A program made the translations under genes and the position numbers. DNA of 64,000 nucleotides from Pseudomonadota bacterium (GTDB taxonomy: Bacteria; Pseudomonadota; Gammaproteobacteria; Burkholderiales; Burkholderiaceae_C), in the NCBI GenBank assembly GCA_023415035.1, contig JAEZLX010000008.1, positions 1-64,000 on the forward strand, read 5' to 3'. The first letter of the stretch is position 1. The number at the start of each line of letters is the position of its first letter. The notes beneath the pieces are model-generated. The model saw only the letters and a list, made by a program, of their open reading frames with translations, was not told the origin of the DNA and did not search any database. Below are positions 37,480 through 49,100 of this stretch, in pieces.

Positions 37480-39576
37480 TCACGCGAATTCATTGTTTCC
37501 GGTAACCGGCTCCAGCCCGTACGCCGTTGCCGCATGCAACGGCATCACGAGAGAGAAGCAGATATCCCCTCCTTCCGCGTGATAGGTGATGTCGCCATGC
37601 AATATCTGTGCAATGCCGCGAACCCAGTAAAGCCCCAAACCGGTGCCTGAAAGGCCTTGCGCGCCTTGCGCGCGGTAGTACTTCTTGAACAGCCGCCCGG
37701 TATCGGGAAAGCCCGCCTCGCCCACACGGTTGACCACCCCCAGCCGAAGCTCCTGGAGTCCGGGCTGACTGCCCGGGCAGACCTCGGCCCGCAAGCGGAC
37801 CACCGAGCCGGCGGGAGAATACTTCAACGCATTGTTCACCAGATTGCGGACCATCAAAAGAACCAGCGGCACGCCGCAGTTCATGCGCGCACCCCGCAGC
37901 CCGCCGGCATCCCTGAGCTGGCGCCATCCGTCCAGGTCCACCCGCCTGTCCGCCTGCCCGAATTCGGTCACCAGCCGCTCCATCACCTGCTGCGCGTCGA
38001 CCCATGGCTGCACGCCGTCGTGCCACTCGCCATCGCCTTCCACCTGGCGCTTGTGGTGCCCGATCTCGCTGAAAGCCTCGACCTCCAGGAACAGCCCCCG
38101 CATCTGACTGATCGATGCATCGATGCGTTGCAGATCCCGGCGCAAGGGAGCGTTGTCCACGTCGCCCATCGACTGCAGGCGGCGCTTGAGCCCTCCCAGC
38201 GCCATCGCCAGCACCGTCAGCGGTGACCGCACCTCGTGCAGCAGCATGCCCAGAAAGCGCCCGTCCTCCTCACGCTCGCGGCGCTCGCTGGCCACCCTCT
38301 GACGGGTCAGCTCCAGCTCCCGGGCAGCGTTTTCTTTCTGTCTGGCCAGCAGCTTGTTGCGTCGCAGGAGCGTCAGCTGCAACACTACGGCGGTGACCGC
38401 ATTCACGAAGAGCCCCGGGTACAGCTGCATAAAGCTCGCGGGCATGATGCCGCGGGCCAGCAGGAAGAACACCGTGAAATAGGCAAAGATCCCCAGCATG
38501 TTCAGCCGCAGCAGCCACTCCTCGATGGCGTCGTCCGAATGCACGTCGAAGGTCATCAGGGCCGCGATCACGGCCGATAGGGGCACCACGATGACGTTGA
38601 TGGAAAAACCTTCGTGGGACATGCCCAGCAACACCAGCAGCAGCTGCAGCACCAGAAGGGAGATATGCAGGTCCAGCAACCTCAGCGGCCAGACCGCGCT
38701 GACGTGCTGGCGCACATAGGTGCGGTAGAAAACCGCGCCGCACAGGAAATGGACAGAGGAGATCACGTCTGTCAGGCGGTTGGCCAGCTCCGGCTGTTGC
38801 GGCCAGACCAGGCGGTTACCCATCCCGAAGTACATGACCACGGCCACCGCCGTCACGATCTGGTACACGGCATTGAGCCCCCAGAGGCGGTCCCGTCCCG
38901 TCACGGCCAGCAGGGCCGACCCGAAGGACAGCAGCAGCACTCCTCCGCCGTAGACGCCGACCCCCAGCAGGGTCAGCGCGTCCTCGTTGACGACATCCAG
39001 CTCGTCCAGCAGGCGGATATGTGTGGCGATGCCGGTGCTCGACATCACCCGCACGTACATCCATTGTCCGGGTGCTGCGGTGGCATCCACCGCGAACCCC
39101 AGTTCTTCGCGCGGACGCTGCGCGAACGCATGGCTGTCCCCCTGCCGGGACTCGATCCAGCGTGCCGGGTCACCGGGGTCCGGCAGGAAGAACCGGACAT
39201 CATCCAGATAGCTGGGCTGCACCAGCAGCACCTGACGGTTGCCCCCGGCCGATGCAGGCCGCTGCAGCCGGAACCAGTGTGCTGCCCGTGAGTGGCCCGC
39301 CGACTGCATCGCCGACACCTGTTCGAACGCCGCATCGTCCAGGGCGTGAACCTCGTCCACCGTCATGGTGGCGGTGTCGTCGATGTAGCGGAACACCAAG
39401 GCCTGACTCGGATGCCCGTCCATCCAGAAAGACACCACCAGGTAAAAGGCGGCAATCACCAGCGCCTGCAGCATGTACTGCAAGGTCCGAAGCCGCGCCG
39501 ACTTTCCTCGGCGCACAAAAAGGGACGCTGCTGTTGCCCGCAAACGGGTCAACGCAGGATGACAATCGCCGGACAT
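37480..39576 (-). CDS. Sensor histidine kinase with 7TMR-DISM sensor
   Basis: The 698-residue kinase has an N-terminal membrane helix (about 32-51), an extracytoplasmic domain to about residue 195 like 7TMR-DISMED2, seven predicted membrane helices (about 200-402), a coiled segment, a HisKA domain with H447 in HEVRSPLT, and an HATPase domain with N-box NLVNNALKYSP and G-box GTGLGLYWV. 7TMR-DISM sensors are thought to bind carbohydrate or other small ligands. It forms an operon with the regulator, and its promoter faces away from the giant adhesin gene. Confidence 0.9.
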   Translation of the reverse strand: MSGDCHPALTRLRATAASLFVRRGKSARLRTLQYMLQALVIAAFYLVVSFWMDGHPSQALVFRYIDDTATMTVDEVHALDDAAFEQVSAMQSAGHSRAAHWFRLQRPASAGGNRQVLLVQPSYLDDVRFFLPDPGDPARWIESRQGDSHAFAQRPREELGFAVDATAAPGQWMYVRVMSSTGIATHIRLLDELDVVNEDALTLLGVGVYGGGVLLLSFGSALLAVTGRDRLWGLNAVYQIVTAVAVVMYFGMGNRLVWPQQPELANRLTDVISSVHFLCGAVFYRTYVRQHVSAVWPLRLLDLHISLLVLQLLLVLLGMSHEGFSINVIVVPLSAVIAALMTFDVHSDDAIEEWLLRLNMLGIFAYFTVFFLLARGIMPASFMQLYPGLFVNAVTAVVLQLTLLRRNKLLARQKENAARELELTRQRVASERREREEDGRFLGMLLHEVRSPLTVLAMALGGLKRRLQSMGDVDNAPLRRDLQRIDASISQMRGLFLEVEAFSEIGHHKRQVEGDGEWHDGVQPWVDAQQVMERLVTEFGQADRRVDLDGWRQLRDAGGLRGARMNCGVPLVLLMVRNLVNNALKYSPAGSVVRLRAEVCPGSQPGLQELRLGVVNRVGEAGFPDTGRLFKKYYRAQGAQGLSGTGLGLYWVRGIAQILHGDITYHAEGGDICFSLVMPLHAATAYGLEPVTGNNEFA

Positions 39577-39625
39577 GGTGGTGTGGGCTTCGGATCTTGT
39601 AATTCGTTTGCGCGGATTTAACTAT

Positions 39626-39651
39626 GAAATGCTTAGCCTGTGAAGCATTTC
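39626..39651. promoter_or_regulatory. 9-bp inverted repeat upstream of the kinase gene
   Basis: GAAATGCTT (39626-39634) and AAGCATTTC (39643-39651) are perfect inverted copies separated by eight bases. The repeat starts 50 bases upstream of the kinase start codon, so it could be an operator or a hairpin in the leader of the kinase mRNA. Confidence 0.4.
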
Positions 39652-39978
39652 CCACCCAAGATGTGATGGCCCACCAGCGCCTGAGCCAATGAGCCGGATC
39701 AATCAGGTCACACCGGGCGGCCCGAAGCCCCCTGCCAGCCCCGCCATTGCGCCGGCGTCTGGCGATGGCGCTCCCGAGCCGGGAGATGGCCTCTCAGCAA
39801 CGCATCGCCCACGGCCCACACATGGGATGCGCCCCCCGCGAGGCAGCGAAGGATACCAACACGGATCAGCGGCAGGCCTTGCACCAAAAATGTGCGCATA
39901 TTCACACTTGGCGATTTCTCTGCCCTTTTTGAGCAAAAAGCCACTACCAAACTGAGGTTGGGGAACTAGTATCAAATA

Positions 39979-39992
39979 GTAAGTAAACTTAC
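39979..39992. promoter_or_regulatory. Short palindrome upstream of the adhesin
   Basis: GTAAGT-AA-ACTTAC is a six-base inverted repeat 206 bases before the adhesin start, in the most AT-rich part of the gap. It is a candidate operator near the adhesin promoter; no regulator can be named. Confidence 0.35.
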
Positions 39993-40198
39993 GGTAATCG
40001 CCACAAGGAGCTGTATTGCCCCATGTACACCGTCCATTCGACCATTGGCGACAAGTCGGTGTCGCCCCCCCGGCTTTGCTTTCAGCCCGGCCTTCGCTAA
40101 CTGACTGACTGTTCCCCCCGACATCCTCTCCTGACAGGTACCACGCTCCACCAGCAACTGGGGAGGATGTTCTTGCGCTACGTCCCTGGAGTCCTCCC

Positions 40199-43100
40199 TT
40201 GAACAAGAACAAGCTGGTTTTCCGCCCATCCCGCCGAGCCATCGCCCTTGAACCCCGGCTGCTGTTCGACGGCGCAGGTGCCATTGCCGCGGCAGATGCC
40301 GCCGAAACCGAGACGGCACAGCCTCCGGTGCCAGCTGCCACGCAGCAGGACAGCAGCAGCACACCAGCGAGCACGACCGAAGTCCTGGACAACGCCACAG
40401 GCGCCGGGAATCCGGCACCCGACCTGCCAGCGAACAGCGGCACTGCAGATGAAGACAGGCAGGCCCGCCTGGCCGGCGACGATAACCCGGACGACGACAC
40501 CGATCCCGCCACCATCGACAACGGCGATGCCGCGAACACGCTGGTGGTGGTGGACGCCCGCGTGGCCGAGATGGACGGCTTCACCCTCGATCTGCCGGCC
40601 AACGTCACGGTGCGCGTGGTCGCGCGCGACGAATCCGGGCTGGATGCCGTGGGACAGGTCCTGACCGAGAGCGGACAGCGTTACGACACCATCCACATCA
40701 TCAGCCACGGAACGCCCGGCAGCCTGACGCTGGGCAATGAAACCATCGCTGGCGGCAGCCTCAGCGATGCCCAGCGCGAGAAACTGCTGGCCTGGGCGCC
40801 TTCCCTCACGGACGAGGCCGACATCCTGCTCTATGGCTGCGACATCGCCGCCGGCAACGAAGGTGAGGCCTTCATCACCGAACTCGCCCACCTCACAGGC
40901 GCCGACATCGCTGCCTCGACCGACGCCACCGGCGCCGCCGACAAGGGCGGCGACTGGAATCTGGAGCGAACCACCGGCGCCATCGAGACACCGGCGCTGA
41001 ACTTGGCGGGGTTCGACGGGTTGCTGGCCGCCACTGCGGTGATCGACACCGGTACCGCCGAAACGCGAAAGACCACCGAAGACACACCGTTGGTCATCAG
41101 CGGCGTGACGGTCAGTGGCAACGCCAGCGATGTCATCACGCTGGCCATCACCACCACAGGAGGCACGTCGACACTCGATGGCCTCGCCGGCCTGACTGTC
41201 AACGGGAATGGCAGCACAAGCATCTCCGTCACAGGGACAATCGCCAACATCAACACCGCACTGGCGACATTGAACTTCAGACCGGAAGAGAACAGGAACA
41301 GCCTCACGAGCGGCTACACCCCGAAAATCACGCTGAGCGTCACGGCCGGCGGAACGGGCACACTGGACATCGACAACATCGTTGTCACGCCCGTGAATGA
41401 CGACCCGGTGCTCGACGGTTCGCCATTGGTCGTACGCGAGGGCGGTTCGGCCGCCTTCTCGCTGGAGAACCTGGCAAGCAGCGCTGCCGACCTGGACCCC
41501 GACATCGGCACGGGCCAGCAGGTGCTCACCCAGCTGATGCTGACGCTGGACTCATTGCCGACCGACGGAGAGCTCACCTACAAGGGCGGCCCGGTCGAGG
41601 TGGGAACGATCATTCCGGTCGAAGATCTGGACCAATTGGTCTACCGGCACACCGCAGGCGACGTCGCCGAAGTCACCACCGTGACCTTCAAGGTCACCGT
41701 ACACGACGGCGGCGGTGGCAGCACTTCCGGCGATCTCTCCATACGGATCGAACCCGTCAACCAGGCGCCTTCGGTGTCCGGCTCGCCCTGGATGTACGAA
41801 GGTGCGGTGGCTTCCGTGGCACCGACCGTGGATCTGGGCGATGCCAACGATTCGGCCACGGTCACGATCGACGAGATCGACACCGGCGGACAGGGCTTCT
41901 TCTTCATCGACGCCAACAACGATGGTGTGCTGGACGCAGGTGAGGCGATCGTCGGCACATGGACGGGCACGCTGGACGATCTTGCGAAGCTGAAGTTCGA
42001 CCACAACGGTGTCGAGCCCGATGCAGCCGGCGTAAGCACCCCCAGTTACCGTGTGACCGTGAGCGACACCGGTGGCGGCGAGGGCCCGGAGGCATCCAAG
42101 AGCAGCACAAAAACCATCTCGATCGCTGTGCGTCCGAACAACGACGATCCCTTGCTGGACACGAATCGGCATGGATCGGAAACGGATGCCCTGGTCATCG
42201 ACGAATGGAGCACGGTCACGCTGGACAGCACCATGCTCCAAATCCAGGACGTGGACACACCGGAAGCGTCGAACCTGGTGTACACGCTGACTTCGACCCC
42301 GGTTCAGGGGCAGTTGCAGATCCAGATCGAGGGAACCTGGTATGGTCTGAGCAGCGGTGCCCGATTCACGCAGCATGACATCGACACGGGTCGAGTCCGG
42401 TTCATGGCCTTCGGGGTCAGCAGCGACCAGAACGTCAGCTTCGGCTTCACGGTGCGCGACTCGGCCTTCGGCTACGACCTGAGCGACCGCGACGGCATGC
42501 CGCCCGGCGTTCTGCGCGAAGGCGGCGTGTACGACAGCAATGGCACGCTCAAGGAGCATCATTTCCACATCACCATCCGTCAGGTGGACGATGGCTCGGG
42601 CAACGGACAGCTGCCGCTGGACCTGCTGGGTGCCACAGCCAGCCAGGTTGCCAGCAGCAGCGGCGCCGGCAACTGGCTGGAAGGCTCGGACAACACCATC
42701 ACCGACACCCAGCTGAGCTGGACATACGTGCGCGAAAACGGGGAAGGCACGATCGAACCGACCCCAGCGAAAGAAATCATCTATACGCTCACATCGCTGC
42801 CTACCAACGGTACTGTGCTGCTGAACGGACAGGCCCTTGTGGTCGGTGAGAACTTCTCTCAAGACGACATCAACGCCGGCAGGGTGCGTTTCGTGCACGA
42901 CGGAGGCGAGGACTTTGTCAGCAGCTTCGACTACTACGTTTCGGATGGCAATTCTCCGCAGATCGGTCGGTTTGACATCGACGTCACACCCCTGAACGAC
43001 CGCCCGACGGCCAATGGCGGTGCCACGCACGTCAGGGAGGGAGGCAGTGTCCATCTGGATGCGAGCATCATCGGCCTGTCGGACGCGGACGGTGCCGAGG

Positions 43101-46100
43101 AAGCCGAAAAGCGGACAGGCGAAGGGGCGGCCGACTTCCTCTGGTTCAAGGTATCCGACCTGCCCGCGCATGGCACGCTCCAACGCTGGAACGGCAGCAG
43201 TTGGGTTGCCGTGGACACCAACGAATGGCTGCCATCCACGATCCTGACCGCATCTGTAGGAGGTCAGCCGTCGGGTCTGCGGTTCGTGCACGACGGCACC
43301 GAGCCGCTGGCCTATGCGGGCGGGCCTACGACGAGCTTCGGCTTCGTGGTGCGTGACGACATGACCGCCCCCGACAGTCCGTTTGCGGCCGACACATCCA
43401 CGCCCGCAAGCGACAACGTGAGCGAGACGGCGACAGTCACCATTGGCATCATTCCGATCAACGATGCGCCCCAGGTTGCCGACAGGCCTTCGGACACCGA
43501 CCCCACCATCGACGGCACCATCAATGACGGTGGTGCATTGACCGGCAGGAACGAGGTGCTAGCCAACGTGGCCGAAGGCAGCACGGTCACGATCACGTCG
43601 GATCACCTGACGGCGGTGGATCGCGACAACACCACCGTACAGCGGCAGTACCGCATCATCGAGGCACCCGCGCTGGGCAGCCTGCTGCTCGACGGCAAGG
43701 CAATCGGCGTGGGCTCCACCTTCACGCAAGCCGACATCGACGCAGGCAAACTCAGCTACCGCCACAACGGCAGCGAGGTCGGCGCACTCACGACCGACGA
43801 CTGGGGCAGTTACCACGACATGTTCCGGTTCTCGGTCAACGACGGTGTGCATGCCGATCGGGGCGACACCAACAACGGCAATGCCTTCCTCATTACCCTT
43901 TTGCCGACCAACGATGCGCCCGTGGTGACGGCACCCGGTGGCCCCATCCACATCGACAGCACCGATCCGCAGTACAACCAGGTACCCGGCTTCTCTGTCG
44001 CCGATCCCGACCTCACGGATGGCATCGCGGCCCCCCACGAATCCGATTTCATCCAGGTCACGGTGCGCCTGCTGGACCAGTCCGGCAACCCGATCACCAA
44101 CTACGCCACCGGCTTTGGCGGCGGGGGTGTTCAGATCGGCCATGGCGCGCCGACGACGCCGGGGCTGGTGGTCACGCAGGACGGCAACAACAAGATTCTG
44201 CAGTTCCAGGGCACCCGCGAGCAGGTCAACCAGGCACTGGCCGGGCTGACCGTCACGTTTGAAAATGACCTGAACCAGCGCTTCAGGGTTGAGGTCATCG
44301 CCGACGACCGCCTGCGCGATGCCAGCGGCAACCTCGTGACCACGGGCAGCGACGCCAACGGCGGCGAAATGAACCAGGCCACGACGCCGGGCGGCGCACC
44401 CACCGCCGTGGACGGCACCCAGCCCGACTGGGCCAATGGCGATGCCGTGCCGTCGGGCAGTCACGTCCTCGCGGGCAACATCAGTGCCGCCTCGGTGGAA
44501 ATCTGGGCTTCGCACACCAACGAGGCGGCCACATTCACCGGCCCGACCAGCGTCACGGTCAACGAAGACGTGCGCACCCCGGTATCGGGCTTCGTCGTCA
44601 GCGATCCCGAGTCCGACGGACTGGGCACACCGGTCACGGTCACCATTTCGGTGCCCAGCGATCACGGCACCCTGCATATCGGCTCCCATAGCTTACCGGT
44701 CACCGTGGTCGGCAACGGCTCCCGCAGCCTCACGCTGACGGGGCAGGCGAAGGCCATCCAGGACCTGCTCAACGGCGTGGGTGGCGTTGGGGGCCTGTTC
44801 TTCGAGTCAGCGGAAAATGTCAACCACGACCTCAACGGCGGCGCCACCGGTGACGTGACCCTGACCCTGAGCTTCAACGACACCGGGTCGGCCATCGGCA
44901 GCGACACCGGTGACGACAGCCAGCCGAACAACCCGGCCGACATCACCACGGCCATCACCATCACGGCCGTCAACGACGCGCCATCGGTGAACCCCGGCGA
45001 CGACACCAGCACCATCACCATCGGCGGCACCGGCTTCGTCGCGGTGCCGGGCTTCAAGATCACCGATGTGGATGCGAAAGATGGTTACGCCGCAGGCGAA
45101 GCCGATGACGTGATCGAGGTCACGGTGCGGGTACTGGGCGACTCGAACACGCCGCTGTCCGCAGCTCAATACGAGAGCCTCGGCATCTCCCTGAGCAGCA
45201 CCTATACAGGATCCGAGGTGAAGGTGGACACCACGTACACGGGCGAGCACAAGGCGCTGCAGGTGCGTGGCAGACTTGCAGATATCAACGACTACCTGGC
45301 TGGCCTGCAGGTGCAGTTTGCCAACGCCGGGGTCGCCAACGTGGACCACACCTACCGCATCGAGGTCATCGTCGATGACCGCTTGCGCGACCGTGACTCC
45401 GGCGAACTGGTCGATGGGGACGCCAGGACGGCCGGTACCCAGCCGGTCGCCAACGGTGGCGACCGCAACCAGAACCCGAACAACAACGGCCTGGGCCCGG
45501 ACAACGGCGCCATCCCGACGACCGAGATCGATCCCTATGTCGTCGGCTATGTGACGGCGGGCAGTGCGGTCGGCGGTCTCTACAACCTGCGCAGCGACAG
45601 CCGCGAGCTGTTCATCTCGACGGTGAACGATCCGGGCAATATCACGGGCGACGACGTCAGGGTCGACGAAGGCGCCATCACCACCACGAACGGCAGCACC
45701 GCGACTGTCACCATCGGTCCCATCACGCTGGCCGATCCGGACGACAACGGCGCGACCGATCTCACCGTCACTGTATCGGTGCCATCTGGCTTCACGATCA
45801 ACGGTGTGGGCACCGGCGGCGGCACGGTGACGCCCACGGGGGGAACCTCGGTCACCATCACGGGCACCGAGGCGGAGATCAATGCGCGCCTGGCGTCCAT
45901 CATCATCGGCCTGCCCGATCCGGATGGCAATGGCGCGACCGACCCGGCCAATGCCGACTGGCACGGCAGCTTCGACGTAACCGTGGTCTACAACGACCAG
46001 GGCAACACCGGCCTGCGCCCGGGCACCCTGGAAGGGGACACGAACACTCCCAACGCAGGGCCCGGTGACTATGCGTACGTGGACACCGACCCCGACAGCA

Positions 46101-49100
46101 CGGACAACGCGCTGCAGACCACCCGCATCTTCACAGTCACCGTCAACCCGGTCAACGACGCACCGGAGGTCACAGACCCCACGAACGTGACCCTGTCGGC
46201 GGTGTCCGAAGACACCGATCCGGCGGACATCAACGGCCGCACCGTCGGCGACCTGTTCGCCGATCGCTTCAGCGACCCGCGCGATGCCGGTACCGCCAAT
46301 GGCGCCGACAGCTTCTACGGCGTCGCCATCGTGGGCGCCACGCCGAGCGCCGGCCAGGGCGAGTGGCAGTACAGCACCGATGGCGGCGGCACTTGGACGG
46401 CCGTCGGCAGCCGCGGCGCCAGCAATGCCCTGGTGCTGGACAAGGACGCCAAGCTGCGTTTTGTGCCTGCTGCCGACTTCCACGGCACACCCGAAAAGCT
46501 GACGGTGCACCTGGTGGAGACGGACGACAACGACGACAGCGGGACGACCCAGCCGACCAATGGCCAGACCGTCAACCTCAGCGGCACCTGCCTGAGCGGC
46601 GTCGGCGGCGCGACGGTTTACAGCGCCCAGCCCATCGACCTCGTGACCAGCGTGACCAACGTCAACGACCGCCCCACGGGCTCCGATGCGTCGATCACGG
46701 TGGACGAGGCCGCGACCAACCCCGCCGGGCAAACGGTGGCCGACCTGTTCGGCGCAGGCTTCAGCGACGCCACCGACGACCAGGCCGACATTGCCGGAGG
46801 AGGCGATGCAGCCACGGCGTTTGGCGGTATTGCCATCGTCGGCAACCCTGCCGACGCCGATACCGAAGGCGTCTGGGAATACAACACCGGTGGTGGCTGG
46901 GTTGCCGTGGGAACCGTGTCGGACACGAGCGCTCTGGTTCTGCCACCCGAGGCGCTGTTGCGCTTCAGGCCGACCGGTGACGCAAACGGCGACGGCAACG
47001 GTGATTTCAACGGCACGCCGCCGGCCTTGTCCGTCCGCCTGGCCAACTCGGCACAGACATTCGGCACCAAAGTGGATCTCGGGCTCAGCGCAGATGAAGC
47101 CCAGAACACCACGAGCACATGGTCTGTGGTGCGTGAACTGGGCGCGACAGTCAACCCGGTCAACGACGCCCCTGGATTCAGCCACAAACCATCCAACCCG
47201 ACCGTGGAGGAAAACGCAGGTGTTGGCACTGGCACGCCTGCGGTCAACCTGCTGGACAGCGGCAGCGTCACGGACATCGATCTGGGCACCACGCCGGGCC
47301 TGACGGACGGCGTGTTCGGCGCGGGTTCCATCACGGCGCAACTGACCGATGGAATTGACGGCGACGTGCTGCAGCTCGGCAATGGCCTGGAGGCCGGTGC
47401 CAACGGCATCGCCACGGTCACCGGCGGCACAGGCAGCACGGCACTGGTCATCACCTTCACCCCCGACGCGACGGTGGAGCAGGTCGAGGCCGTGCTGGCC
47501 GCGATCCAGTACACCCACACCGGCGACGACCCGACCAACCTGCGGTCCGGCTCTGCCGATACCCAGCGCAGCTACACCATCACGCTCAGCGATGGCAATA
47601 ACGTGGACGCGCATGGTGACCATGCCGGCGGCCCCGCTCCGCTGACGGCGACCAAGAGCGGCACCATCACCATCACCGCCACCAACGACCCGCCGGTGGC
47701 CACCGACAACAACGAGACCATCAGCGAGGGCGCGGCGACCGTGGGCGGCAACGTCATCACGGACAACGACGGTCATGGCGTCGATTCGGACCCCGACACG
47801 CCTGTGTCGGATCTGAGCATCACCAACATCACGCCGCCCCCGGGCGGCAGCGGAGGCGGCTCGGTGTCCGGGCCGACGACGGTGGAAGGGCGGTACGGAA
47901 CGCTCACCATCCAGCCGGATGGCAGCTATACCTACACACTCAACAACGACCACCCTGCCGTGAAGGGCCTGAACGACCCGACCGACACACTGACCGAGGT
48001 GTTCGGCTACACCCTGTCCGACGGATCGCTCACCGACACGGCGAATCTGACCATCACCATCACCGGTGTCGACGACCCGGTGACGGTGACGGTACCCAAC
48101 GACACCTCCGCCACATCGCCGGACGGCGACATCACCGACCACGTGGTGTTCGAAAGCGCCCTGCCCGATGGCTCCGACCCGGACACGACGCCGGGTGCGA
48201 ACACCACGGTGTCATCCAGCTTCACCGTGGTGGCCGAGGACGGCCTGGACCCTGACGATGCCATCGTCGTGGGTTACACCCGCGCTGATGGCTCGCCCGC
48301 CACGCTGACGCTGACCAAGGCCCAGGTCGAGGCGCTGGCCACCACCCAGCAGACGATCACGACGCGCTACGGCGAGCTGGTGCTCAACGGCTACAGCGTG
48401 GGCACCGATGGCACGGTCACCATCGGCTACACCTACACGCTGACCACGGCGCCGGCGGTCGGTGGTGCCGACACCATGGACAGCTTCAGCATCACGGCCA
48501 ACGACCGCGATGACGACAGCGACAGTCAGACGCTGAACATCAAGATCGTGGACGATGCGCCCGCGGCGGTGAGCGACACCAACAGCCTGCTGCGGCACGA
48601 GGGCACGGTGGGTGGCAACGTCTACGACAACGACCAGGACACCATCGGTGCTGACGGACCGGCCGCATCGGGACCCGTGACCGGCGTCAGGGCGGGCAAC
48701 GACACGGGGACCCCCGCCACGGGAGACGTGGGAGGCCTCGGGGTCACCGGCAAATACGGCAACGTGGTGATCTACGCCGACGGCAGCTATACCTACACCA
48801 TCGACCCGGCAAACGCCGAGGTGATCGCGCTGGGCACGGGCGAGCTGACCGATGAGTTTGTCTACACCATCACTGACGCCGACGGCGACACCGCCACGGC
48901 AACGCTGACGATCACGATCGCCGCCAACCAGCCGCCGGAGGTCGAGCCGGAATCCGTCACCACACCGGAAGACAAACCCATCACCGGCAATCTGCTGACC
49001 AATGACTCTGACCCGGACGGGGATCCGCTGACGGTCACCGAGTTCGTCGTCGATATTGGCGGCACGCCGGCGACATTCACGGTTCCCCCGGGTGAATCGA

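Larger units (their letters stand above)
39577..40198. promoter_or_regulatory. 622-bp divergent regulatory region between kinase and giant adhesin
   Basis: No convincing gene lies here; the open frames are proline/arginine-rich and lack ribosome-binding sites. The region is less GC-rich than its neighbours, most clearly from about 39890 to 40000. It holds two inverted repeats annotated separately and should carry promoters for both the kinase operon (leftward) and the adhesin (rightward). GGAG at 40188-40191 is the adhesin ribosome-binding site. Confidence 0.6.

Noticed and set aside
39689..39955. 88-residue open frame in the kinase-adhesin gap
   Set aside because: Proline/arginine/glycine-rich, no ribosome-binding site, no recognisable family.
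44807..48142. 1111-residue open frame opposite the adhesin
   Set aside because: It mirrors the repetitive high-GC coding strand; arginine/valine/glycine-rich composition and no start signal.
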